A stretch of DNA of 64,000 nt from Fimbriimonadaceae bacterium (lineage in GTDB: Bacteria; Armatimonadota; Fimbriimonadia; Fimbriimonadales; Fimbriimonadaceae). Shown here one piece after another: positions 58,290 to 64,000 of this stretch. Location: NCBI GenBank assembly GCA_019454105.1, contig CP075364.1, forward strand, positions 933,362-997,361, read 5' to 3'. Below the pieces are notes generated by a model. It made no database searches. It was not told the origin of the DNA and worked only from the letters and a program-made list of their open reading frames with translations. Position numbers and translations under genes: made by a program. Within the stretch, counting starts at the first letter, position 1. Each line of letters starts with the position of its first letter.

Positions 58290-59353
58290 CAGGCCGGGAC
58301 GAGCGACTCGCGGGCCGCCCGGGCCCGGTCAATGGCCTCTTGCGAGACCTCTTTCTCAAAACTTCTGAATCCGGCCAGCTCGAAGCCGTGCTTTTGGGCC
58401 CAGTCTTGGGTCGTGCGGACTTGATCCACGCCGACGTCCTTGCCCAAGGTGAACGATTCCACTCGATGCTCAAGGGCCAAGAGCATGGTCTCGCTCATAC
58501 AAGCGTAGGCCGTTCCGGGAGGAAAGCCAAAGTCGAATCCGAAGTCGACTGGCCCGGGGACTTTGACGACCCCTCCCTCGATCACGAGGACATCCGGCCG
58601 CTCTTCTGCCACCCTCACGCTCACGTCCCGGGGTCGGGCGACGTCGCACACGACCGCACCGGGTTTCAGGTGCCTCGGCTCCACAAGGGCCCCACCTGCC
58701 GAGGTGACGGTGACGACCGCGTCGGCTTCTTCCAGGACCGATAGGTCGGTCGTTGGGCGAGTTCGGGGAATCTCGCTCGAAATCGTCTCGGTGCGAGCCT
58801 GGTCGCGGCCGATCAGCCAGGTCGATCCGAACCGGTTCGCGAGGATTCGGGCGCACGTCTTGCCGATGCTGCCTGTGGCGCCGACCACGGCAAGGGTGCC
58901 TGAGCCGACGTCCACGCCCACCATTCGACACGCCTTCAACGTCCCTTCGATCGCAGTCGCCACCGTGTAGCTGTTGCCGGTCGTGACTTTGATCTTGAGC
59001 CGGCTCGCGACGGTCAACCCGCCATCGCCGACCACGCTCGTGAAGGCCCCGAGGCCCAGAATGTCCGCGCCTAGCTCCTCAGCCATCTGCCCACAGCGCA
59101 CGATCCGGTCGTAAACGTCCTCCAGAGGCATGGTCTGGGTCATCATGCGCGGGGTCATCGGACACCCGATGAACCATCCTTCAGTCTCGGCGCCTGTCAA
59201 AGAGACGATGCCGGTGATCTTGCTGACCACCTGGGGCTTGGTCAAGACCAAGAGCTTCTCGATGAGCCCTTCTGGCATCCAGCGCGCCCAAGAGTACTTC
59301 TTGGCGGCCTGCCTCGCAGTCAGAGGATGGATGACGAAGGCGAAGCGCGTCAC
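58289..59353 (-). CDS. Acyl-ACP reductase (cyanobacterial AAR)-like protein
   Basis: Product of 354 residues related to the cyanobacterial long-chain acyl-ACP reductase that makes fatty aldehydes. Shared marks are L-G-A-F-T-S-V-V-G, T-T-G-N-S-Y-T, the Rossmann motif A-V-V-G-A-T-G-S-I-G-K-T-C (about 154) and G-G-V-V-K-V-P-G. Cys285 in Y-A-C-M-S-E-T-M-L lines up with the catalytic Cys region F-A-C-F-A-E-A-M-L. The N-terminal part differs. GTG 59353 follows TAAAAT by 8 bases. No aldehyde-deformylating oxygenase is nearby. A different reductase substrate, or a role in membrane-lipid synthesis, is possible. Confidence 0.75.
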   Translation of the reverse strand: MTRFAFVIHPLTARQAAKKYSWARWMPEGLIEKLLVLTKPQVVSKITGIVSLTGAETEGWFIGCPMTPRMMTQTMPLEDVYDRIVRCGQMAEELGADILGLGAFTSVVGDGGLTVASRLKIKVTTGNSYTVATAIEGTLKACRMVGVDVGSGTLAVVGATGSIGKTCARILANRFGSTWLIGRDQARTETISSEIPRTRPTTDLSVLEEADAVVTVTSAGGALVEPRHLKPGAVVCDVARPRDVSVRVAEERPDVLVIEGGVVKVPGPVDFGFDFGFPPGTAYACMSETMLLALEHRVESFTLGKDVGVDQVRTTQDWAQKHGFELAGFRSFEKEVSQEAIDRARAARESLVPA

Positions 59354-59361
59354 AGAAATCG

Positions 59362-59367
59362 ATTTTA
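59362..59367 (-). promoter_or_regulatory. -10-like element of the AAR-like/mlaF operon
   Basis: TAAAAT on the minus strand, 8 bases before GTG 59353. It sits 22 bases from the divergent CATAAT of the GNAT gene. Confidence 0.45.
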
Positions 59368-59389
59368 CCGCCCTATGTCGCCTGCGGCC

Positions 59390-59395
59390 CATAAT
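59390..59395 (+). promoter_or_regulatory. -10-like element of the GNAT/nitrilase operon
   Basis: CATAAT, 8 bases before ATG 59404. Confidence 0.45.
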
Positions 59396-59403
59396 CTTGA
59401 TCG

Positions 59404-60018
59404 ATGACCTTGCGAGCCATGACCCCCGCCGACCTCCCTGGGGCTGTGGCGCTGCAGCGGGCCTGCTTCCCGCCCCCGTTCCCGGCCGACCTCCTCTGGA
59501 GCGAAGCTCACCTCCAAGCCCACCTGGACCGGTTTCCCCAGGGCCAGTTCGTCGCCCTGGCGGGAGAGCAGGTCATTGGCAGCGCGAGCGCGCTTCTGAT
59601 CAGTGAACGGAACTGGGAAGCTCACGCCGATTGGGAGACGACAACAGGGGGACACTATTTTGAGGCTCACGATCCCCGGGGAACGACCTTGTTCGGGGCC
59701 GACATCAGCGTCGATCCAGCATGGCGAGGCCAAGGCGTCGGGCGGGCCCTCTATCAGGCGCGGTTCGATCTGGTCCGGAACCTTGGCGTCGTCAGGTTCG
59801 GCACGGCTTGTCGGATTCCCGACTGGCTCGAATGGTCGGTCGCCCATCGCGAAAGCTCGAAACAAGCCTACGCTTTGGCTGTGGTCAAGGGCGAGACCCG
59901 CGATCGGACCCTCACGCCGCTTCTTCGAATGGGCCTCCGCTATCGGGGGATCGTCGAAGGGCACATGGACGACGACGAATCGGGGGACGCGGCCGCGATC
60001 CTGGAGTGGACGCCATGA
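59404..60018 (+). CDS. GNAT-family N-acetyltransferase
   Basis: Product of 204 residues. The acetyl-CoA motif V-D-P-A-W-R-G-Q-G-V-G-R-A-L-Y at about residues 103-117 is well kept. A 40-residue insertion (E-A-H-A-D-W-E-T-T-T-G-G-H-Y-F) precedes it. Proteins of this type are found fused to the N-terminus of carbon-nitrogen hydrolases in other bacteria; here the hydrolase follows as a separate gene that overlaps the stop as ATGA. The substrate is unknown. Confidence 0.85.
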   Translation: MTLRAMTPADLPGAVALQRACFPPPFPADLLWSEAHLQAHLDRFPQGQFVALAGEQVIGSASALLISERNWEAHADWETTTGGHYFEAHDPRGTTLFGADISVDPAWRGQGVGRALYQARFDLVRNLGVVRFGTACRIPDWLEWSVAHRESSKQAYALAVVKGETRDRTLTPLLRMGLRYRGIVEGHMDDDESGDAAAILEWTP

Positions 60019-60869
60019 GGGCCGCCGCGGTCTCCTGGAAGATCCGGCAGCTTCGGGACGTGGATGGCTTCTTCGCTCATATGGCCGAGCTTTTGGAGCT
60101 CTGCGATGGGGCCGACCTCGTGGTCATGCCCGAGAACAACGGCTTGGAGCTCCTGTCGCTCTGCCCCCATGCGGCCCCCAGGGAGTCTGGACTGGCCACC
60201 TATGCCCTGCTCAAGGACAGGCTTGGCGAGTTCGCCGCCTTGGCTTCCCGATATCGATGCACCCTGATCGCGGGCACCTACCTGGTCCCTAGCGGAGATC
60301 AGTGGGTGAACTCGGCCCTGGTCGCCTTTCCAGACGGAGGCTTGACGCTCGACGTGCCAAAGGTCGTCCTGACCCAGTACGAAGCGCACGAATGGGGCGT
60401 CTCGCCAGGCTCCGGACTGCGCCAGCTTCCGGATCCCAGATTCGGCGTGACGGTCTGTTACGACTGCGAGTTCCCCGAGTCAGGACGTCGACTGGCCGAA
60501 TCCGGGGTCTTGGTCCAGTGCGTCCCTGCCTTTACCGAGACCCGCCGAGGCTTTCAACGGGTTCGATGGTCCTGTCTCGCCCGTGCGGTCGAGAACCAGG
60601 TCTTTGTCGTCCACAGCAGCCTCGTCGGTTCACTGGGGCGAGAACCGGTGCCTTCGGCAGTGGGGTCGAGCGCCGTCATGGCCCCGAGCGTCGAGCCCTT
60701 TCCAGAACAAGCCGTCCTGGCCGAGACGCCTTGGAACAAAGAGGGAGCCGCCATCGCGGAATTGGACTTTGACGAACTGCTTTGTGCCAGAGAAGCGGGC
60801 GACGTGAGGAACTGGCACGACCGCCTGAAGTCTAGTTGGCCCCTGACTTCGTGTTCTTTATCTCAGTGA
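60015..60869 (+). CDS. Carbon-nitrogen hydrolase (nitrilase superfamily)
   Basis: Product of 284 residues. The catalytic Glu40 (M-P-E-N-N), Lys116 (V-P-K-V-V-L-T) and Cys148 (V-C-Y-D-C-E-F-P-E) triad is intact. It probably hydrolyses an amide or nitrile in the cytoplasm. ATG 60015 overlaps the GNAT stop (ATGA), so the two are coupled. The last 38 bases overlap the end of the convergent lipoprotein gene. Confidence 0.88.
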   Translation: MRAAAVSWKIRQLRDVDGFFAHMAELLELCDGADLVVMPENNGLELLSLCPHAAPRESGLATYALLKDRLGEFAALASRYRCTLIAGTYLVPSGDQWVNSALVAFPDGGLTLDVPKVVLTQYEAHEWGVSPGSGLRQLPDPRFGVTVCYDCEFPESGRRLAESGVLVQCVPAFTETRRGFQRVRWSCLARAVENQVFVVHSSLVGSLGREPVPSAVGSSAVMAPSVEPFPEQAVLAETPWNKEGAAIAELDFDELLCAREAGDVRNWHDRLKSSWPLTSCSLSQ

Positions 60870-61323
60870 CCCAAGCCATGACCAGGCTCTGCGACTTGTC
60901 GGCAGCGGGACCGATCCAGACCTCGATCGGATGCCCGTTCTTCGTGAGCCCCTTCACCCGCATCATTTCTGAGTTGCCGACTTGGCTTGGTTCGTCGATA
61001 TTGCGAAAGACGTGGTCAAAAACGGCTTTGACCTCGGCCGGAGAGTAGAACTTCATGGCGACGACTTCCCGGTTCGCGGACTGCTCGACTTTGATCGCGT
61101 CCGGCTTGTCGGACAAGAACGACCCAGGATAGACGGGGACTCCGGCCTTGGCGATGCCTTCCATATCGGTCGGCTGTTCGAGCGGCTGGCTCGCGCGGCG
61201 CTGCTGGATTTGCCGCAATTCGGCCGCGACCTCTGGCCTCATTTGAGGCTCGCCGTCGCAGCCGCACACGGCCAATGAGGAACCGATGGCGAACCACAGC
61301 CAATGACCGAACTTCGGACTCAT
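60832..61323 (-). CDS. Small lipoprotein of unknown function
   Basis: Product of 163 residues. The signal W-L-W-F-A-I-G-S-S-L-A-V-C-G-C gives a lipidated Cys at 20 or 22. The mature part has a V-P-V-Y-P-G-S-F segment as in several bacterial lipoproteins, and an alpha-beta C-terminal domain (F-Y-S-P-A-E-V-K-A-V-F-D-H-V). No defined family was recognised. GAAAGGAG and CATAAT both precede ATG 61323. It overlaps the convergent hydrolase gene by 38 bases. Confidence 0.7.
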   Translation of the reverse strand: MSPKFGHWLWFAIGSSLAVCGCDGEPQMRPEVAAELRQIQQRRASQPLEQPTDMEGIAKAGVPVYPGSFLSDKPDAIKVEQSANREVVAMKFYSPAEVKAVFDHVFRNIDEPSQVGNSEMMRVKGLTKNGHPIEVWIGPAADKSQSLVMAWVTEIKNTKSGAN

Positions 61324-61331
61324 CTCCTTTC

Positions 61332-61337
61332 ATTATG
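61332..61337 (-). promoter_or_regulatory. -10-like element of the lipoprotein gene
   Basis: CATAAT on the minus strand, 8 bases before ATG 61323, with AAGGAG in the gap. Either a leaderless start or a start using this Shine-Dalgarno from another promoter is possible. Confidence 0.35.
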
Positions 61338-61407
61338 ACTTGCGACGAAAGAACGTTCCACCAGCGGGACTTGCAACCAGGGGGTCACGTCGGGCGTATG
61401 GCTGGGC

Positions 61408-61575
61408 ATGAGCGTTCTCGCCCGCGTCGTCGCCTGGATCCTGAGCCTTGCCGCCCTCGTGACGTCGATCGAGGCTATCGTCCGTCTTGTCAGGTTCGCG
61501 TGGTCGCTCGTGATCCGACTGAGCCAAGTGTTCCGAATGAGCCCGAGGCTTTGGAGCCGGTTCGCGGTCTCTTAG
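61408..61575 (+). CDS. Possible small membrane protein (55 residues)
   Basis: ATG 61408 to TAG 61573-61575 encodes 55 residues: M-S-V-L-A-R-V-V-A-W-I-L-S-L-A-A-L-V-T, then an arginine-rich amphipathic helix. It would be a single-helix membrane peptide. No ribosome site or close -10 is clear. Its stop overlaps the stop of the L,D-transpeptidase gene by exactly 4 bases (TTAG), the same arrangement as five certain convergent pairs in the window, which mildly supports it. Confidence 0.35.
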   Translation: MSVLARVVAWILSLAALVTSIEAIVRLVRFAWSLVIRLSQVFRMSPRLWSRFAVS

Positions 61576-62318
61576 CTTTTGGAACCGCTCTGGCCGGCTA
61601 TTGTGTCCTGGTCGGAAAAGTCCTGTCGAACCTCGACGGACGTGCCGACCTTCACCCAGTTGTAGAACCACCGGGCCGCGTTTGGACCCCAGAGCGGCAT
61701 CCGGATGCACCCGTGCGAAGCCGGATAGCGCGGCACGCTCGAGTATCCATGGATGAAAACGTGTCCGTTGATCTGGACGCTCCAAGGCATCGGGCTGTTG
61801 TTGTAAAGCCTCGAATAATGCATCCGCGACTTATAGGGCCCAGCCTTGAACGATCCTGAGGGAGTCCGGTGGCCTTTCCTGCCGCTGCTGATGGGGGTCT
61901 CCATGACCAGCCGCTCGCCTTGCCAGGCGCGGAGGGTCTGTTGCTTCAAGCTGACTTCGACTCGCTGCTCGGGCCATCGAACAGTGACTTGGCGGTCGTC
62001 TCGGGTCACGGTGGCCCATTCAGTCGTCGGATCAAAGTCGACCTTTGAACCGAGTTCCTCGAAGGCTCTGAGGGCGACAACTTTTGTGCCGTCGAACAGC
62101 TTCGCGATCTCGGTGTCCTTGAGAGTCCGGCCCCCGACCGAAACAACCCTCGTCTTCGAGTCCCATTCGACGGGGTACCCGAGCCAACTCGCCGTTTCGC
62201 GCAAAGGCGTGAACAGGACTCCCGGCTTCGAGGCGAAAGAGACTCCGTCGATGATCGACGGTTCTTGCCCCATGGGGACGATCGCCGACCCAGCAACCAA
62301 GAGAGCGAACAAGCTCAT
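61572..62318 (-). CDS. L,D-transpeptidase (YkuD) with copper-amine-oxidase-like N-terminal domain
   Basis: Exported enzyme of 248 residues. A short signal (M-S-L-F-A-L-L-V-A-G-S-A) is followed by a domain like the N-terminal stalk of copper amine oxidase (about 20-108, V-L-F-T-P-L-R-E-T-A-S-W-L-G-Y), which often binds cell-wall material. Next is the YkuD domain with H-G-Y-S-S and the catalytic S-H-G-C-I-R-M (Cys about 209). It would form 3-3 crosslinks in peptidoglycan or tether surface proteins. ATG 62318 is 10 bases from CATAAT. Confidence 0.9.
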   Translation of the reverse strand: MSLFALLVAGSAIVPMGQEPSIIDGVSFASKPGVLFTPLRETASWLGYPVEWDSKTRVVSVGGRTLKDTEIAKLFDGTKVVALRAFEELGSKVDFDPTTEWATVTRDDRQVTVRWPEQRVEVSLKQQTLRAWQGERLVMETPISSGRKGHRTPSGSFKAGPYKSRMHYSRLYNNSPMPWSVQINGHVFIHGYSSVPRYPASHGCIRMPLWGPNAARWFYNWVKVGTSVEVRQDFSDQDTIAGQSGSKS

Positions 62319-62328
62319 GACTCGTCAT

Positions 62329-62334
62329 ATTATG
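62329..62334 (-). promoter_or_regulatory. -10-like element of the L,D-transpeptidase gene
   Basis: CATAAT on the minus strand, 10 bases before ATG 62318. Confidence 0.4.
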
Positions 62335-62371
62335 GTGACTCGCTTGACAATCCCCACTCAAGTTGGCCGTC

Positions 62372-62377
62372 CATACT
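62372..62377 (+). promoter_or_regulatory. -10-like element of the M24 peptidase gene
   Basis: CATACT, 6 bases before ATG 62384. A TTGACA lies 22 bases upstream, longer than the usual 17-base spacer. Confidence 0.45.
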
Positions 62378-62383
62378 GGATCC

Positions 62384-63586
62384 ATGAGTCTCTCCAAAGC
62401 CCCCGCCGCACCGATCCAGACCGAAAAGCTCGCCCAAGCCGTGAGGCTTGTACGGGAGGCCGGGCTGGACGCCTGGCTCACCTTTGTACGCGAGACCGGG
62501 GCCGGAAGCGACCCTGTCCTTCCTCTTGTTTGTGACAGCGGCCTTACTTGGCAGAGCGCGTTGATCGTAGCGGCCTCGGGTGAGCGGATCGCGGTGGTGG
62601 GCAACTATGACGCTGAACCGCTCCAGGCTTCGGGGGTTTGGACTGAGGTCGTGCCCTATGTCCAGTCCATCCGTGAGCCGCTTCTGGCGGCCCTCGAACG
62701 GACGGTCAGACCCGAAGGCAAGATCGGCGTCAATTTCTCCACTTCTGACGACAAGGCCGACGGCTTGACGCACGGTATGCGCCTCCTCTTGGACGGATAT
62801 CTGGCCGGCACCCGATTGGCCGGGTCGATCGTTTCGGCCGAGCCCGTCGTCACCCGTCTGCGCGGAGAAAAGACTCGGACCGAGATCGAGAAGATCCGAG
62901 GCGCCATCGCCCAAGGGGACCGAATCTTCTCCGAGATCGCCGGCTTTGCCAAAGTTGGGCGGTCCGAGCTGGAAGTGTTCGAGTTCGTCCACCGTCTGAT
63001 GGCAGAGCGCGGGTTGGGGTTCGCTTGGGACCCCAGCGGCGACCCGATCGTGAACTCGGGCCCTGACTCGATGATCGGCCATGGCAAACCTTCTTCCAGG
63101 ATCCAGATCTCGCCGGGACACGTGTTCCATGTGGACCTCGGTGTCGTCTCGGAGGGTTACAGTTCCGACGTTCAGCGGTGCTGGTTCGTCGGAGACTCGG
63201 TTCCCAACGATGTTCAGGAGGGCCTCGACGCCGTCAACCGCGCCATTACCGCCGCCGCCGAGGCGCTGCGGCCAGGAGTCTTGGGGCACGAGGTTGATGC
63301 CGTTGCCCGAGGCTCGATCGTCGCGAGCGGCTATCCGGAGTACCTCCATGCGGTTGGGCACCAAGTCGGGCGATTGGCCCACGACGGGGGTGCGGTGCTT
63401 GGGCCGCGATGGGAACGATATGGGAGCACCGTCACCACGCCGGTCAGACTGGGCGAGGTCTATACCCTGGAACTAGGCGTCACGTTGCCGGGCCGGGGAT
63501 ACCTCGGCATCGAGGAAATGGTGGTCGTCAAAGACTCGGGATGCGAGTTCCTCACCGTGCGGCAACAGGCGATGCCGGTTCTCTAA
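62384..63586 (+). CDS. M24-family (Xaa-Pro) metallopeptidase
   Basis: Cytoplasmic peptidase of 400 residues. The creatinase-like N-terminal domain (about 1-160) precedes the pita-bread catalytic domain. The metal ligands are visible in order: Asp in F-H-V-D-L-G-V, Asp in G-Y-S-S-D-V, His in H-A-V-G-H-Q-V-G, Glu in Y-T-L-E-L-G and Glu in G-I-E-E-M-V. It should cut X-Pro dipeptides or N-terminal X-Pro bonds. ATG 62384 agrees with CATACT. Its stop shares four bases (CTAA) with the next gene. Confidence 0.92.
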   Translation: MSLSKAPAAPIQTEKLAQAVRLVREAGLDAWLTFVRETGAGSDPVLPLVCDSGLTWQSALIVAASGERIAVVGNYDAEPLQASGVWTEVVPYVQSIREPLLAALERTVRPEGKIGVNFSTSDDKADGLTHGMRLLLDGYLAGTRLAGSIVSAEPVVTRLRGEKTRTEIEKIRGAIAQGDRIFSEIAGFAKVGRSELEVFEFVHRLMAERGLGFAWDPSGDPIVNSGPDSMIGHGKPSSRIQISPGHVFHVDLGVVSEGYSSDVQRCWFVGDSVPNDVQEGLDAVNRAITAAAEALRPGVLGHEVDAVARGSIVASGYPEYLHAVGHQVGRLAHDGGAVLGPRWERYGSTVTTPVRLGEVYTLELGVTLPGRGYLGIEEMVVVKDSGCEFLTVRQQAMPVL

Positions 63587-64000
63587 CTGAGAAGTCGGGT
63601 TGGGTTCTCCAGGAAGGACCGCACCGCGTTCACAAACTTAGCCCCGATGGCCCCGTCCACGACCCGATGGTCGAACGAACCGGTGATGTTCATCCGCCAG
63701 CGGACTTCAAGCTCGTCGCTGTCGGTGACCACGGGCTTGCGCCGGGCGCTGCTGATGGCCAGGATTCCTGCGTTGGGCGTGTTGACGATCGCCGCAAAGA
63801 CGTCCACGTCCAACATCCCCATATTGCTGATCGAAAAGGTCGATCCGGAGAGTTCGTCCAAGGAGAGCTTGTTCTCCCGGGCCCGACCCGCCAAGTCACG
63901 CACGCTTTGTGCGATCTGCCGAAGCGACAATTGGTCGGCGTTCTTAAGAACAGGCACGGTGAGGCCGTCATCCACCGCCACCGCGACCCCGATATGGACG
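63583..64000 (-). CDS. 2-oxoacid dehydrogenase E2 (dihydrolipoamide acyltransferase), C-terminal part
   Basis: Open to the window edge; 138 C-terminal codons are seen. The catalytic motif D-H-R-V-V-D-G-A-I-G-A-K-F, and F-S-I-S-N-M-G-M-L-D-V-D and A-V-A-V-D-D-G-L-T-V-P-V upstream, define the acyltransferase domain. It would be the core of a pyruvate, 2-oxoglutarate or branched-chain dehydrogenase complex; the lipoyl and E1/E3-binding domains lie outside, so the substrate cannot be decided. Confidence 0.93.
   Translation of the reverse strand, partial: VHIGVAVAVDDGLTVPVLKNADQLSLRQIAQSVRDLAGRARENKLSLDELSGSTFSISNMGMLDVDVFAAIVNTPNAGILAISSARRKPVVTDSDELEVRWRMNITGSFDHRVVDGAIGAKFVNAVRSFLENPTRLLS

Noticed and set aside
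57534-59353. Cyanobacterial-style alkane biosynthesis locus
   Set aside because: Only the acyl-ACP-reductase-like gene is present; the aldehyde-deformylating oxygenase is absent.
1-64000. CRISPR arrays, insertion sequences, prophage, integrative elements
   Set aside because: No direct-repeat arrays, transposase, integrase or phage structural proteins were seen in any frame.

Overview
The window most likely comes from a member of the Armatimonadota, probably the Fimbriimonadia. This is inferred from gene content and composition, not from a database match. The DNA is GC-rich and densely packed. The cell looks diderm: both KDO enzymes (kdsA, kdsB), an Mla-type lipid-transport ATPase and lipoproteins are present. 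Other lineage-like traits are PEP-CTERM proteins with Val-Pro-Glu-Pro tails, type IV prepilin-like proteins including one with a diverged C-terminal H-X9-DG-type signature, split glycine dehydrogenase (gcvPA/gcvPB) and pyruvate phosphate dikinase. No rRNA, tRNA, insertion sequence, prophage or CRISPR array was seen, and no stretch above about 300 bases lacks a gene.

Layout. 1-4.6 kb: glycine cleavage genes gcvPB (cut by the window edge), gcvPA and gcvH on the minus strand, interrupted by a plus-strand cytochrome c/PQQ-type dehydrogenase. 4.6-6.25 kb: an AT-richer start and two unrecognised genes, the first with an in-frame TAG. 6.3-8.4 kb: a stand-alone C-terminal half of carbamoyl-phosphate synthase and a bifunctional-nuclease-family protein. 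8.5-12.5 kb: a pilin plus three minor-pilin-like genes that match the GspI/J/K series. 12.6-15.5 kb: a MacA-like adaptor and MacB-like permease. 15.5-24 kb: a lipoprotein, a sugar-type ABC ATPase, a subtilase, an exostosin-like glycosyltransferase, GlmL-like protein, glyA. 24-32.7 kb: a PEP-CTERM protein, a trans-sulfuration enzyme, type B L31, an RsmB-like methyltransferase, ppdK, yajQ, a GT4 glycosyltransferase, kdsB. 32.7-43.5 kb: a beta-propeller protein, rel, an unknown secreted protein, trmD-rplS-lepB, a HAD phosphatase, an M32 carboxypeptidase, queD. 43.5-51.3 kb: aspA, a second subtilase, and a tightly overlapped wecG-pduO-unknown-feoA-feoB run. 51.4-53.6 kb: a prepilin-like protein with two surface-anchored paralogues. 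53.7-64 kb: sdhB, dsbD-kdsA, a Spy-like protein, an acyl-ACP-reductase-like gene coupled to mlaF, a GNAT/nitrilase pair, lipoprotein, L,D-transpeptidase, M24 peptidase and the end of a 2-oxoacid dehydrogenase E2 gene.

Two organisational themes run through the window. First, about 25 genes have a TANNNT or CATANT -10-like hexamer only 6-14 bases before the start codon, which implies leaderless or nearly leaderless mRNAs; genes inside operons more often carry Shine-Dalgarno motifs. Second, six of thirteen convergent gene pairs overlap by exactly the four bases of their stop codons (CTAA, TTAG or CTAG).

Functional links that can be inferred: the B12 adenosyltransferase could serve a GlmL-linked mutase; the glycine cleavage genes and glyA belong to one-carbon metabolism; kdsA, kdsB, wecG, mlaF, lepB and the L,D-transpeptidase serve the envelope; the pilin set and the PEP-CTERM and surface-anchor proteins serve the cell surface.
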